In this document: positions 1 to 8,941 of the stretch, piece after piece
How the letters are laid out: every line of letters begins with the position of its first letter
How positions within the stretch are numbered: position 1 is the first letter of the stretch
NCBI GenBank assembly: GCA_902774295.1
Contig: CACYHP010000001.1
Coordinates: forward strand, 868,001-932,000
Length of the DNA: 64,000 nucleotides
Source of the DNA: an uncultured Bacteroidia bacterium
GTDB lineage: Bacteria > Bacteroidota > Bacteroidia > Bacteroidales > F082
Direction of reading: 5' to 3'
The notes under the pieces: generated by a model
What the model saw: the letters and a program-made list of their open reading frames with translations, nothing else
What the model was told of the DNA's origin: nothing
Database searches by the model: none
Translations under genes and position numbers: made by a program

Positions 1-1
1 T

Positions 2-709
2 GAGCGTTTCACCTTCATCCCGCAGAACTTCCGTTACATGAAGAACTTCGTGCAGCTTTACGCGAATTCCAAAGTCGACGGTATTTTGGCGGATCTGGGC
101 GTCTCATCATACCAGTTCGACACACCGGAGAAGGGTTTCTCGACACGTTTTGATGGTCGCCTCGACATGCGTATGAACCAGAACGACCCGGTGGACGCGG
201 CGAACATCGTGAATACATACGAAGTTGCGGCTTTGGCAAGCATATTTTCGCGCTACGGCGAGTTGAAAAATGCTATGACATTCGCAAGAGATATTGAAAT
301 GGCAAGAGAAATCGAGCCGATAGAGACTACTACTGATTTAAAAAACGCTGTGGCGTCACATCTGCCGAAAGGTCAGGAAAACAAAGTGCTGGCACAGATA
401 TTTCAGGCTTTGAGAATAGAGGTGAACAAAGAGATGGAGGTGCTTGAGGCGTTCTTATCGCAATGTGCCGACGTCTTGAAGCCGGGCGGAAGGCTGGTGG
501 TAATGTCGTATCACTCGCTGGAAGACCGTCTCGTGAAGAACTTCATGCGCAGCGGCAAGGTCGACGGTGAGGTGGAACAGGATTTCTTTGGAAATCGTAA
601 TACACCTTATAAATTAATAACGCATAAGCCGATAGTGCCGAGCGATGAGGAAATTGCGAGAAATAGCAGGGCGAGGAGCGCGAAACTTAGAATTGCAGAG
701 AAAGTTTAG
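2..709 (+). CDS. rsmH: 16S rRNA (cytosine-1402-N4)-methyltransferase RsmH, 5' partial
   Basis: SAM-dependent methyltransferase that modifies C1402 in the 16S rRNA decoding centre. The open frame runs off the left edge: codons from base 2 read ERFTFIPQNFRYM before the first internal ATG at 38, which matches the family motif around RFTF..NF, so the true start lies upstream. Family motifs visible are GILADLGVSSYQFD, RLDMRM and the C-terminal YHSLEDRLVKNFMR. About 235 residues are present, so roughly the first quarter is missing. It is the usual first or second gene of a dcw cluster and is followed by ftsL and ftsI. Its stop codon lies inside a 104-base repeat that recurs after ftsI. Confidence 0.95.
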   Translation, partial: ERFTFIPQNFRYMKNFVQLYANSKVDGILADLGVSSYQFDTPEKGFSTRFDGRLDMRMNQNDPVDAANIVNTYEVAALASIFSRYGELKNAMTFARDIEMAREIEPIETTTDLKNAVASHLPKGQENKVLAQIFQALRIEVNKEMEVLEAFLSQCADVLKPGGRLVVMSYHSLEDRLVKNFMRSGKVDGEVEQDFFGNRNTPYKLITHKPIVPSDEEIARNSRARSAKLRIAEKV

Positions 710-804
710 AGTGGTCTAAAAGTTTGAAGTTGAAAGAGTTTTTGGAATAAGATTTTGAAAGATTTTTTATAGATTTTTTTAAGATTTTGAGCCGAAGGCG
801 ACCA
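701..804 (+). repeat. dcw intergenic repeat, copy A
   Basis: This spacer starts at the rsmH stop codon (AAAGTTTAGAG) and ends in TTTAAGATTTTGAGCCG followed by AAGGCGACCA, just before ftsL. A second copy with the same order of sub-motifs lies at 3266-3370 after ftsI. The last 35 bases differ only by one inserted T. It could be a shared leader, an RNA processing site or a dispersed repeat; no promoter box is obvious in it. Confidence 0.8.
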
Positions 805-820
805 GAAAAAAATAGAAAAT

Positions 821-1147
821 ATGAAAAAAAATAAAGGTTCGTTTTTCAATGAGTATTTGGGAGGCGATGTCTTCTCAAAGAAAACGGTGATCAAGCAGAT
901 GCCGTTCATTCTGTATGTCGTGTTTTTGCTGATGCTTTACATCACGAACACTTATATCGCAGAAGATATCAACCGTGAGGTGCTGACGAAGACGAAACTT
1001 TTGGAAGACCGTCATGTGGAGTATGTCTACAACAAATCGGAGATTACAAGGATGACGAAACAGTCGGAGCTTGCTAAGATATTGAAAAACAAAGGTATAA
1101 AAGAATCGGTGGAGCCATTGAAGAAGCTTACGATAAACAATAAATAG
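821..1147 (+). CDS. ftsL: FtsL-like divisome protein
   Basis: Small bitopic membrane protein of 108 residues. A basic cytoplasmic N-terminus is followed by one membrane span at about residues 28-47 (MPFILYVVFLLMLYITNTYI) and a charged, helical periplasmic part suited to a coiled coil. Sequence similarity in this family is low. The call rests on size, topology and position between rsmH and ftsI, where Bacteroidetes carry FtsL. FtsL is expected to act with FtsQ and FtsB at the septum to activate FtsW/FtsI. The next gene, ftsI, starts 9 bases after the stop, so the two are probably cotranscribed. Confidence 0.8.
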   Translation: MKKNKGSFFNEYLGGDVFSKKTVIKQMPFILYVVFLLMLYITNTYIAEDINREVLTKTKLLEDRHVEYVYNKSEITRMTKQSELAKILKNKGIKESVEPLKKLTINNK

Positions 1148-1156
1148 TGCAACATT

Positions 1157-3274
1157 ATGAGTAAGATGAATTTTGGTGATGTATGGCGTGTCGTTTTGAT
1201 CTACGTGCTAATGCTCGTGGTAGGCATCGCTATTGTTGCCAAAATCATTATTATTCAGACTGTTGACAGAGAGGAATTGCTCGAGAGCGCACGTAAGGCT
1301 GACATCAGAATCGTGTCGGTGCCTGCCGTCAGAGGTAATATCTTCTCGAAAAACGGAACGCTTCTCGCTACCACGATACCTGTTTTTGACATACATTTTG
1401 ACCCGGTGGCAGTGCCGCAAGACAGATTCGACAGGGAGATTGGAGCGCTGTCGGACAGCTTGGCGAGGATGCTAAAGACGCATACCAAGTCACAGTTTGT
1501 GAATATGTTCACCAAGGCACGCAACAACAACAAACGTTATGTGAAAGTCGCGCGCAAACTCAAGATGGATGAATATGAGAGACTGAAAACATTCCCGATT
1601 TTCAAGGAGAGACTTGGAAATGGTCTGATCGCCGACAAGCAGCTGGTAAGAGAGCGTCCGTATGGCGACATCGCTATGCGTGTGATTGGTTATGTGAATT
1701 ATAATGACACATTGAATCCTGTGAAAGTTGGTCTCGAAGGTGCTTACGATACCTGTCTCAGTGGTAGAGACGGCGTCCAGATGCGTCGCCGTATCAACGG
1801 AGGAAGGTTTATCGACGTGCCGGCATCGGGCAATGTGACGCCAAGCAACGGAAAAGATATCTACACTTCCATCGACGCTAAGATCCAGGATGTGGCTGAG
1901 GAGTCGCTGCGTCGCTGCCTCGACGAGAACAAGGCACAGCAGGGCTGCGTCATCATGATGGACGTGAAATCGGGATTCATCGAGGTGATGGCATCGCTGA
2001 GATATAACGAGAAAAAGAAAAAATACGAGGAGTCATATAACTTCGCTATCGCTGAAAACGTGGAGCCGGGCTCGACATTCAAGGCTATCACAATGACGGC
2101 GCTGCTTGAGAATGACCCTAACTTCAACATCAACCGCGTGCTGAATCTCGGCACGACAGGCAAGATGAGGTTCCACAACCGCGTCATGACCGACTCGCAT
2201 GTGGTGGGTGAGGGGCATCCTACTATTAAACAGTGCTTCTGGGAGTCGTCGAACATCGCATTCGGATATCTCACCACCGAGGCGTTTGAGAGCAACCCGC
2301 AGCGTTTCATCGACTTGATTTACAAGACAAAAATCAACGAGCCGTTGAACCTCGACATCAAAGGCGAAGGCAAGCCGTACATCAAGAGCACCAGCAGCAA
2401 GCTGTGGTCGAAGGTGTCGTTGCCATGGATGTCAATAGGTTACGAAGAGACGGTGACACCTATAACATTGCTTACATATTACAACGCCATTGCAAACAAC
2501 GGCAGGATGGTTAAGCCTCAGTTTGTGAAGGAGATTCGTCGCGGCAACGAGGTGGTGAAGACCTTTGACACCATAGTGATAAACGAGAAGATAGCTTCTG
2601 ACAGGACTATCAAGACGTTGCAGGAGCTGCTTCGCGGCGTGGTGGAGAACGGTACGGCTAAGCTGTTGAAGACTTGCGCTTTCCCAGTTGCAGGCAAGAC
2701 CGGAACGGCACAGATCGCTCAGAACGGTAATTATAATAAGAAAAACTACACCGCTTCGTTTGTGGGATATTTCCCTGCTGACGACCCTAAATACACCTGC
2801 ATCGTGGTAATCAGCAACCCTATGGGTGGTAAATACTATGGTGCTTCGGTGTCGGCGCCGGTGTTTAAGGAGATTGCCGAAAAGGTTTATGCTACCGAGC
2901 TCGGCATCACCGATGAGACGGCTAACTATCCGGCAAATGCCGACAAATATACCAAGGCATCGATGGCATGGTATGAAGATGTTAATGAATACTGCACCAT
3001 GGCGGGTGTGAGAATGGTGGATGCCGAGTTGAATTCAGAGTGGGTTAAGGTTAGCCATTCGGTGAACGGCGGCGTGGCGATGAAGAGCGTCGAACTCGAC
3101 GATGAGACGGTGCCTGACCTGACGGGTATGAACGTAATGGATGCGGTGTATCTCATCGAGTCGATGGGATGGAAGGTGAGTTTCAGCGGCCGCGGGCTGG
3201 TCGAAAGCCAGAGCGTGAAGGCGGGAACGAAGCTAGAGAAAGGTAAGACTATTAGTTTAAAGTTGAAAGTTTAG
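1157..3274 (+). CDS. ftsI: Division transpeptidase FtsI/PBP3 with PASTA domain
   Basis: Septal peptidoglycan transpeptidase of 705 residues. An N-terminal membrane anchor (about residues 11-31) is followed by the PBP dimerisation domain and the penicillin-binding transpeptidase domain. The catalytic motifs are visible: SxxK in PGSTFKAIT (Ser about 306), SxN in ESSNIAF, and KTG in GKTGTAQ (about 513). The last 65 residues (VPDLTGMNVMDAVYLIES onward) form a PASTA domain, common in Bacteroidetes and Firmicutes FtsI/SpoVD proteins but absent from E. coli PBP3. It works with FtsW, encoded 3.4 kb downstream in the same cluster. The stop codon opens the second dcw intergenic repeat. Confidence 0.97.
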   Translation: MSKMNFGDVWRVVLIYVLMLVVGIAIVAKIIIIQTVDREELLESARKADIRIVSVPAVRGNIFSKNGTLLATTIPVFDIHFDPVAVPQDRFDREIGALSDSLARMLKTHTKSQFVNMFTKARNNNKRYVKVARKLKMDEYERLKTFPIFKERLGNGLIADKQLVRERPYGDIAMRVIGYVNYNDTLNPVKVGLEGAYDTCLSGRDGVQMRRRINGGRFIDVPASGNVTPSNGKDIYTSIDAKIQDVAEESLRRCLDENKAQQGCVIMMDVKSGFIEVMASLRYNEKKKKYEESYNFAIAENVEPGSTFKAITMTALLENDPNFNINRVLNLGTTGKMRFHNRVMTDSHVVGEGHPTIKQCFWESSNIAFGYLTTEAFESNPQRFIDLIYKTKINEPLNLDIKGEGKPYIKSTSSKLWSKVSLPWMSIGYEETVTPITLLTYYNAIANNGRMVKPQFVKEIRRGNEVVKTFDTIVINEKIASDRTIKTLQELLRGVVENGTAKLLKTCAFPVAGKTGTAQIAQNGNYNKKNYTASFVGYFPADDPKYTCIVVISNPMGGKYYGASVSAPVFKEIAEKVYATELGITDETANYPANADKYTKASMAWYEDVNEYCTMAGVRMVDAELNSEWVKVSHSVNGGVAMKSVELDDETVPDLTGMNVMDAVYLIESMGWKVSFSGRGLVESQSVKAGTKLEKGKTISLKLKV

Positions 3275-3370
3275 AGTTTAGAGTAGTTGAAAGTTGAAAG
3301 ATATTTGGAAGAAGAGTTTTTAAGATTTTTTAAATAGATTTTTTTAAGATTTTGAGCCGTAAGGCGACCA
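3266..3370 (+). repeat. dcw intergenic repeat, copy B
   Basis: Direct repeat of the spacer at 701-804. It begins AAAGTTTAGAG at the ftsI stop codon, contains heptamer-like units (GTTTAGA, GTTGAAA), passes through TAAGATTTTTTAAATAG and ends in GAGCCGTAAGGCGACCA, 15 bases before murE. The two copies are in the same orientation and each directly precedes a dcw gene. Confidence 0.8.
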
Positions 3371-3385
3371 TAATAGATAATAGAG

Positions 3386-4798
3386 ATGAATATAGATGAA
3401 ATTTTGAACGGTGCGAAGGACTTGCAGTTCGATTCGAGGAAGTGCACGGAAGGCAGCGTGTTTTTTGCGGTGCGCGGCACTCAGGTCGACGGTCATGACT
3501 ATATCGAGAAAGCCATTGAGAACGGCGCCAAGACCATAGTGTGCGAGCAGATGCCGGAACAGGTCGACGGAGTGAGATATTTCGTGGTCGAGAACAGCGC
3601 CAAGGCGTTGGGATTGGCGGCATCGGAATACTACGGAAACCCTTCAAAGAAGCTGCATCTCGTGGGAGTGACCGGCACCAACGGCAAGACCACCATCGCG
3701 ACTTTGCTGTACCGTCTCTTCACTGATGCAGGATATATGTGCGGGCTCCTCTCAACGATAGAAAACATCATAGGGAAGAAGGTGGTGCCATCGACACATA
3801 CCACCGGCGACCAGCTGGAGCTTAACTCATTGCTGGCTCAGATGGTCGAGGCAGGCTGCGAATACGCCTTCATGGAGGTGAGCTCACATTCTATTGACCA
3901 AGACAGGATAGCCGGCCTGCATTTCGATGGCGGAATCTTCACGAATCTCACGCAAGACCATCTCGATTATCATAAGACATTGGCAAACTACCGCGACGCG
4001 AAGAAGAAATTCTTCGACAACCTGCCTGCGACAGCGTTTGCGTTGACAAACCTCGACGACAAGAACGGCATGGTGATGCTGCAAAACACCAAGGCTGCGA
4101 AGAAGACATATTCTTTGAAACACGACGCCGATTTCAAAGGTCTCGTGATGGAGAGCTACTTCGACGGCATGGAGCTGAAAATCAACGGCAAGGCTGTCTC
4201 GACATACCTTGTGGGACGTTTCAATGCATATAATTTATTGGCAATATACGGCGCTGCCACCTTGCTCGGCATGCCAGAGGAAGAGGTGTTACAGGAAGTC
4301 AGCAAGCTGCACAGTGCTTCGGGACGTTTCCAGATGGTGAACTCAAAAGACGGCATCGTGGGCATCGTCGACTACGCACACACACCGGATGCATTGGAGA
4401 ACGTGCTCTCGACCATCAACGAGATCAGGACACATAACGAAACTCTCATCACAGTGGCGGGCGCTGGCGGCAACCGCGACGCTGACAAACGTCCTAAGAT
4501 GGCGGCAGCGGCGGTGAAACTGTCAGACAGACTCATCATCACCAGCGACAACCCTCGTTTTGAAGAGCCGGAAGACATCATCAGCCAGATGAAGGCGGGT
4601 GTGTCGGGCGAATATTATAATAAGGTGTTGTGCATCACCGACCGTCGCGAGGCTATTCGCACGGCAGTGGCACTGGCGAAAAAAGGCGACATCATTCTTG
4701 TGGCTGGAAAAGGCCATGAGACATATCAGGATGTGAAGGGCGTGAAACATCATTTCGATGATAGGGAAGAGCTTGAAAAAGCATTTAACGAAAAATAG
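3386..4798 (+). CDS. murE: UDP-MurNAc-tripeptide ligase MurE (DAP type)
   Basis: Cytoplasmic Mur ligase of 470 residues that adds the third stem-peptide residue to UDP-MurNAc-L-Ala-D-Glu. The order is N-terminal UDP-binding domain, central ATPase domain with P-loop GVTGTNGKTT (about residues 95-104), HTTGD, KKKFFDNL (the Lys expected to be carbamylated), VDYAHTPDALENVL, and a C-terminal domain with DNPR (about 388). DNPR is the signature for meso-diaminopimelate rather than lysine, so the cell wall is predicted to be DAP type. The length is normal. Its substrate is the product of MurD, which is notable because the murD position in this cluster holds only a degenerate fragment. Confidence 0.97.
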   Translation: MNIDEILNGAKDLQFDSRKCTEGSVFFAVRGTQVDGHDYIEKAIENGAKTIVCEQMPEQVDGVRYFVVENSAKALGLAASEYYGNPSKKLHLVGVTGTNGKTTIATLLYRLFTDAGYMCGLLSTIENIIGKKVVPSTHTTGDQLELNSLLAQMVEAGCEYAFMEVSSHSIDQDRIAGLHFDGGIFTNLTQDHLDYHKTLANYRDAKKKFFDNLPATAFALTNLDDKNGMVMLQNTKAAKKTYSLKHDADFKGLVMESYFDGMELKINGKAVSTYLVGRFNAYNLLAIYGAATLLGMPEEEVLQEVSKLHSASGRFQMVNSKDGIVGIVDYAHTPDALENVLSTINEIRTHNETLITVAGAGGNRDADKRPKMAAAAVKLSDRLIITSDNPRFEEPEDIISQMKAGVSGEYYNKVLCITDRREAIRTAVALAKKGDIILVAGKGHETYQDVKGVKHHFDDREELEKAFNEK

Positions 4799-4809
4799 GA
4801 GGTTTTAAA

Positions 4810-6090
4810 ATGTTATACTATCTTGCCACTTATCTTCGCGAAAGATTCAACCTGCCGGGTTTCGGAATTCTTGAATACGTTACAGTGCGTGCCATCATCG
4901 CTATCATCGTGTCATTGGTGATCTCGGTGTGGTTCGGTAATTTCTTCATCGATTACATGAAGAGACGCAACATCTCTGAGACTCAGCGCGACCCCAAAGT
5001 TGACCCGTTTAACGTGAACAAGAAAGGTGTCCCGACAATGGGCGGCCTCATCATAATTTCTTCGATTCTGGTGCCATGTCTGCTGTTCGGAAAGATAGGT
5101 AACATCTACATGATTCTCATGCTCGTGACGACACTCATCCTTGGCGGAATAGGCTTCGCCGACGATTATATCAAGACTTTCAAGAAGAATAAAGACGGTT
5201 TGAAAGGCTGGTATAAAATCTTCGGACAGGTTTTGTTAGGACTTATCGTCGGTCTGACGCTGCGTTTTAGCCCACAAGTCGTGATGAACGAGACGGTCAG
5301 TGTAAAGATTGAAGATAATAAAGAGGTTGTCATCAAGAGTCCTGACGTGAAGTCGACGAGGACGACGATTCCATTTTTCAAGAATCATAACTTGAACTAT
5401 GCCGATATTTTCAACTTCATGGGCGAGCCTTATAAATACTGGGCTGGCTGGGTGTTTTTCGTGCTGCTGACAGTGTTTGTGGTGGCTGCTGTGAGCAACG
5501 GCTCCAATCTCAACGATGGCATGGACGGCATGGCGGCGGGTAACTCCGCAATCATAGGATTGGGCATCGGCATTCTCGCGTACCTCTCGAGTAATGCGGT
5601 GTTGTCGGGGTATCTGGACATCATGTACATACCCGGCAGTGAGGAAGTGGCAGTGTTTCTTGCTGCTTTCGTGGGCTCACTGGTAGGCTTCCTGTGGTTC
5701 AACTCCTATCCGGCACAGGTGTTCATGGGCGACACCGGCAGCCTCACCATCGGCGGCATCATCGCAGTGTCGGCAATCATCATCCATAAGGAGCTGTTGC
5801 TGCCAATCATGTGCGGAATCTTCTTGGTGGAGAGTTTCTCGGTCATCATCCAGAGAGCATATTTCAGGGCAGGTAAGAAAAAAGGCGTGCATCAGCGCGT
5901 GTGGAAACGCACCCCAATCCACGACCATTACCGTACTTCCATGGATCAGGTGCTTAGCCTTGACCCGGGTTCGACAGTGATTCACAAAGGTCCGAAAAAC
6001 CTGTATCATGAGGTGAAGATCACCATCAGATTCTGGATCATCACCATCATTTTGGTGGCAATTGCAATATTGACTTTGAAGATTAGATAA
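4810..6090 (+). CDS. mraY: Phospho-MurNAc-pentapeptide transferase MraY
   Basis: Polytopic membrane enzyme of 426 residues that transfers phospho-MurNAc-pentapeptide to undecaprenyl phosphate, making lipid I. Conserved motifs visible are PTMGGL, FADDYIK, NLNDGMDGMA, NSYPAQVFMGDTGSL and the His-rich KKGVHQRVWKRTPIHDHY loop. The Asp pairs in DD and DGMDG are the catalytic and Mg-binding residues of the family. It is about 60 residues longer than E. coli MraY because of an extra segment around residues 155-200, which is usual in Bacteroidetes. It lies 11 bases after murE. Confidence 0.97.
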   Translation: MLYYLATYLRERFNLPGFGILEYVTVRAIIAIIVSLVISVWFGNFFIDYMKRRNISETQRDPKVDPFNVNKKGVPTMGGLIIISSILVPCLLFGKIGNIYMILMLVTTLILGGIGFADDYIKTFKKNKDGLKGWYKIFGQVLLGLIVGLTLRFSPQVVMNETVSVKIEDNKEVVIKSPDVKSTRTTIPFFKNHNLNYADIFNFMGEPYKYWAGWVFFVLLTVFVVAAVSNGSNLNDGMDGMAAGNSAIIGLGIGILAYLSSNAVLSGYLDIMYIPGSEEVAVFLAAFVGSLVGFLWFNSYPAQVFMGDTGSLTIGGIIAVSAIIIHKELLLPIMCGIFLVESFSVIIQRAYFRAGKKKGVHQRVWKRTPIHDHYRTSMDQVLSLDPGSTVIHKGPKNLYHEVKITIRFWIITIILVAIAILTLKIR

Positions 6091-6120
6091 CAGATTTTTA
6101 ACATATAACACTTAATTATT

Positions 6121-6651
6121 ATGACATTAGAACAGTTGGCAAAACAAGGTAGAAGAAAAGAAATCTTTACGGTTGCGATCAACCATAACATCTGCAATGC
6201 CCGCAAAGAATCTTTGAAAAACAGCTTCGTTGATTGCGAGCATATCAAGCACAGAAACGAGTTCGTCGCTATGCGCAACGGCGTGCGATATATCAACGAC
6301 AGCGCCGCAAAGAGTGTCTCTGCGACATGGTTCTCAATCGAGAGCGTCAGCGCGCCGACAGTGTGGATTGCCTTGGCAGGAAACGAGGATTATGAAGATA
6401 TGATTCCTGTTGTGCGTCAACATGTTAAGTCGATAATATGCGTTGGTGACAACATCGAGCCGATGCGTTCAGCATTGGGATGTCTCGTCCGTGATGGCGT
6501 GATGGTGGCCGGCAGTATGGAGGAAGCCGTGAAGATGGCGGAAGAGAAAGCGATATCAGGTTATAACATCTTGTTCTCTCCAAGCTGTGAAGTGGAGGGC
6601 GCTGATGTCACCAAAATGGAAAAAGTTTTTGTCAAAATGGCAAAGGATTAA
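6121..6651 (+). CDS. MurD remnant: C-terminal ligase domain only
   Basis: It occupies the murD slot between mraY and ftsW but has 176 residues instead of about 445. The sequence matches only the MurD C-terminal domain (EHIKHRNEFV, NGVRYINDS, SATWFSIES, PTVWIA). The UDP-binding and P-loop ATPase domains are absent, and only 30 bases separate it from mraY. Key residues of the remaining domain are also changed. The family DSKATN reads DSAAKS, the DKG motif after the WI(A/G)GG strand is replaced by GNEDYEDM, and the D-Glu-binding SPACASFD..K.YEDRG segment reads SPSCEVEGADV. The frame is clean and stays packed 3 bases before ftsW, so it looks maintained rather than freshly broken. It is probably not a functional ligase. 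Confidence 0.85.
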   Translation: MTLEQLAKQGRRKEIFTVAINHNICNARKESLKNSFVDCEHIKHRNEFVAMRNGVRYINDSAAKSVSATWFSIESVSAPTVWIALAGNEDYEDMIPVVRQHVKSIICVGDNIEPMRSALGCLVRDGVMVAGSMEEAVKMAEEKAISGYNILFSPSCEVEGADVTKMEKVFVKMAKD

Positions 6652-6654
6652 ACT

Positions 6655-7857
6655 ATGATAGATAAAGAAACGGTTGCGGAAAAAACGAGGAACCTGTTCC
6701 AAGGCGACAAGGTGATCTGGGTGGTGGTGGCTATCCTCACCTTCATCTCGCTGCTCACGGTGTACAGTGCCTCGGAGTCGGTGGCTAACAGAAGCTACAA
6801 CGGCAACAATGCCTTTGTGTTGCTGCGTCATGCAGTGATGTTGCTCCTCGGCTTGGCATGCATGTTCGGTGCGTCGCGCATCAATTATAAGATGTATTCC
6901 AAGCTGTTGCTTCTGCTTTTCTGGATTGCCATCCCGCTGCTGATTTACACCCTTTTCTTCGGAAAGAACCTTAACCACGCCCAACGTGTCATCGGCATCG
7001 CCGGCGTGACGTTCCAGACATCGGATTTGGCAAAGATAGCTCTCATCGGGTTCCTTGCCAGAGTGTTGACGCTGCGTCGTGACGAGCTTGATGATTTCAA
7101 AGAGCTTGGCATCAGGGTGATGCTGCCGATTCTGGTCATCGTGGGACTTATCTTCCCTGAGAATTTCTCGACGGCGGCAATGCTTTTCGCGACCTGCATA
7201 GTGATGATGTTTTTGAGTAAGGTAAAGATGAAATATATCTTCGGATTCATCGGAATCATTATGTTGGCAGGCGGAATCTTCATGCTTGTGTCCTTCGCTT
7301 TCGCGAAAGATAACCGAAGCGCCACATGGGTCAACCGTATCGAGCGTTTCTTCAGCAGCAGCGAGGAAGAAGCCGACGACACCGCGAACTTCCAGGTGAT
7401 GCAGTCGAAGATAGCTATCGCTGGCGGCGGATTGATCGGCAAGTCGCCGGGCAAGAGTACTCAGCGTAACGTGCTCCCGCATCCTTATTCAGATTTTATC
7501 TATGCTATCGTTTTGGAGGAATACGGGTTGATAGGAGGGATCTTCGTGTTGGCGTTATACCTGATTCTGCTGTATAGGGCGACGCGAATAATACTACGGG
7601 CGCCGCAGTCGTTCGGAGGACTGCTCGCCATGGGTCTTGCCTTCAGCCTCGTGATGCAGGCTATGGTGAACATGGGCGTCGCCGTGGGTCTGTTCCCGGT
7701 GACAGGACAGCCGCTGCCATTCATCAGCATGGGTGGAACATCGCTGCTGTTTACCGGACTTTCAATAGGAATTATCATTAGTGTTACAAGAGAAATAAAT
7801 AAAGTTAATAACGATGAAAGAGACGCAGAAATCGAAGTCGCCGAGGCTGATAGTTAG
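6655..7857 (+). CDS. ftsW: Septal peptidoglycan glycosyltransferase FtsW
   Basis: SEDS-family integral membrane polymerase of 400 residues that builds septal glycan strands from lipid II together with FtsI. About ten membrane spans are visible. Motifs include LLTVYSASES near the N-terminus, TFQTSDLAKIALI, GLIGKSPGKS, LPHPYSDFIYAIVLEEYG and PFISMGGTS near the C-terminus. The length is usual for Bacteroidetes. Its 3' end overlaps murG by 44 bases, which suggests translational coupling between lipid II synthesis and polymerisation. Confidence 0.95.
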   Translation: MIDKETVAEKTRNLFQGDKVIWVVVAILTFISLLTVYSASESVANRSYNGNNAFVLLRHAVMLLLGLACMFGASRINYKMYSKLLLLLFWIAIPLLIYTLFFGKNLNHAQRVIGIAGVTFQTSDLAKIALIGFLARVLTLRRDELDDFKELGIRVMLPILVIVGLIFPENFSTAAMLFATCIVMMFLSKVKMKYIFGFIGIIMLAGGIFMLVSFAFAKDNRSATWVNRIERFFSSSEEEADDTANFQVMQSKIAIAGGGLIGKSPGKSTQRNVLPHPYSDFIYAIVLEEYGLIGGIFVLALYLILLYRATRIILRAPQSFGGLLAMGLAFSLVMQAMVNMGVAVGLFPVTGQPLPFISMGGTSLLFTGLSIGIIISVTREINKVNNDERDAEIEVAEADS

Positions 7858-8941
7858 CGGCGGTGGCACTGGCGGACATATCTTCCCGGCTATAGCTATT
7901 GCTGACGCTTTCAAGCGCCGTCATCCGGATGCCGAGATCTTGTTCGTGGGAGCAAAAGGCAGGATGGAGATGGAGAGGGTGCCTCAGGCAGGCTATCCTA
8001 TTGAAGGACTATGGATAAGCGGCTTCAAACGCGAGCTGTCACTCGACAACCTGAGCTTCCCGTTTAAGTTGGTGAGCAGCCTCATCAAGGCTAAGAGAAT
8101 CTTGAAGAGATTCAAGCCGGATGCTGTGGTGGGTGTCGGCGGTTTCGCCAGCGGACCTACGATGCGTAAGGCGACTTCTCTCGGAATCCCCGTTATCATC
8201 CAGGAACAAAACTCCTTCCCGGGCGTCACAAACAAGATTGTGGCTCCTAAAGCCGCCAAGATCTGCGTCGCATACGAGAACATGGAGAAATGGTTCCCGA
8301 AAGATAAAATCGTTTTGACTGGTAACCCTTTGAGAAACAACGTGGTGTCGACTGAAGGCAAGCACGATGAAGGCGCACAGTTCTTCGGCCTCGACCCACA
8401 GAAACCGATAATCCTTCTCGTCGGCGGCAGCCAGGGCGCTCTCGGCATCAACAAAGGCATCTCGGCAAAACTCGCGATGTTTAAAGATGTCGATTGTCAG
8501 ATGATCTGGCAGACAGGCAAGCATTATATCGAGCAGGCTCAGAATGAGATAAAAGAACTCGGACTTGAAGACAAGGTGAAGCCGACGGTGTTCATCGACA
8601 GGATGGATCTCGCATACGCCTGCGCAGATGTGGTGATTTCAAGAGCCGGCGCAATGTCGATATCCGAGCTTTCATTGGTGAAGAAAGCAGTTGTGTTCGT
8701 CCCGCTTCCTACTGCGGCAGAAGACCATCAGACCAAGAACGCTCAGAGTTTGGTCGATAAAAACGCTGCAATAATGGTCAAAAACGACGAGACATCGGAG
8801 AAGCTTCTGCCAACAGTTTTCGAATTGTTGAAAGATGAAGAAAAAATTTGCGAAATGCAAAAAAATATTGCTAAATTTGCAAGACCAAATGCAGCGGAAG
8901 ATGTTGTTAATGAAATAGATAAGGTATGTTGTATTTCTTAG
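7814..8941 (+). CDS. murG: Lipid II synthase MurG (UDP-GlcNAc transferase)
   Basis: Membrane-associated GT28 glycosyltransferase of 375 residues that adds GlcNAc to lipid I. The N-terminal glycine-rich loop GGGTGGHIFPAIAIAD is at about residues 14-29, VGVGGFASGP follows, and the C-terminal nucleotide-sugar site shows GGSQGALGIN, SRAGAMSISEL and PLPTAAEDHQTKNA. The ATG at 7814 lies inside the end of ftsW, and the 3' end overlaps the start of murC by 16 bases. Confidence 0.96.
   Translation: MKETQKSKSPRLIVSGGGTGGHIFPAIAIADAFKRRHPDAEILFVGAKGRMEMERVPQAGYPIEGLWISGFKRELSLDNLSFPFKLVSSLIKAKRILKRFKPDAVVGVGGFASGPTMRKATSLGIPVIIQEQNSFPGVTNKIVAPKAAKICVAYENMEKWFPKDKIVLTGNPLRNNVVSTEGKHDEGAQFFGLDPQKPIILLVGGSQGALGINKGISAKLAMFKDVDCQMIWQTGKHYIEQAQNEIKELGLEDKVKPTVFIDRMDLAYACADVVISRAGAMSISELSLVKKAVVFVPLPTAAEDHQTKNAQSLVDKNAAIMVKNDETSEKLLPTVFELLKDEEKICEMQKNIAKFARPNAAEDVVNEIDKVCCIS

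Noticed and set aside
6091..6655. A frameshift hiding the missing N-terminal part of MurD
   Set aside because: Only 30 bases lie between the mraY stop and the fragment start, and ftsW begins 3 bases after it. No room exists for the missing ~270 codons in any frame.
6556..7482. Long minus-strand open frame opposite ftsW
   Set aside because: It is a shadow of the ftsW codons, His/Gln-rich, and matches no protein pattern.
7993..8524. Minus-strand open frames opposite murG
   Set aside because: They are shadow frames of a strongly conserved plus-strand gene with no start context.
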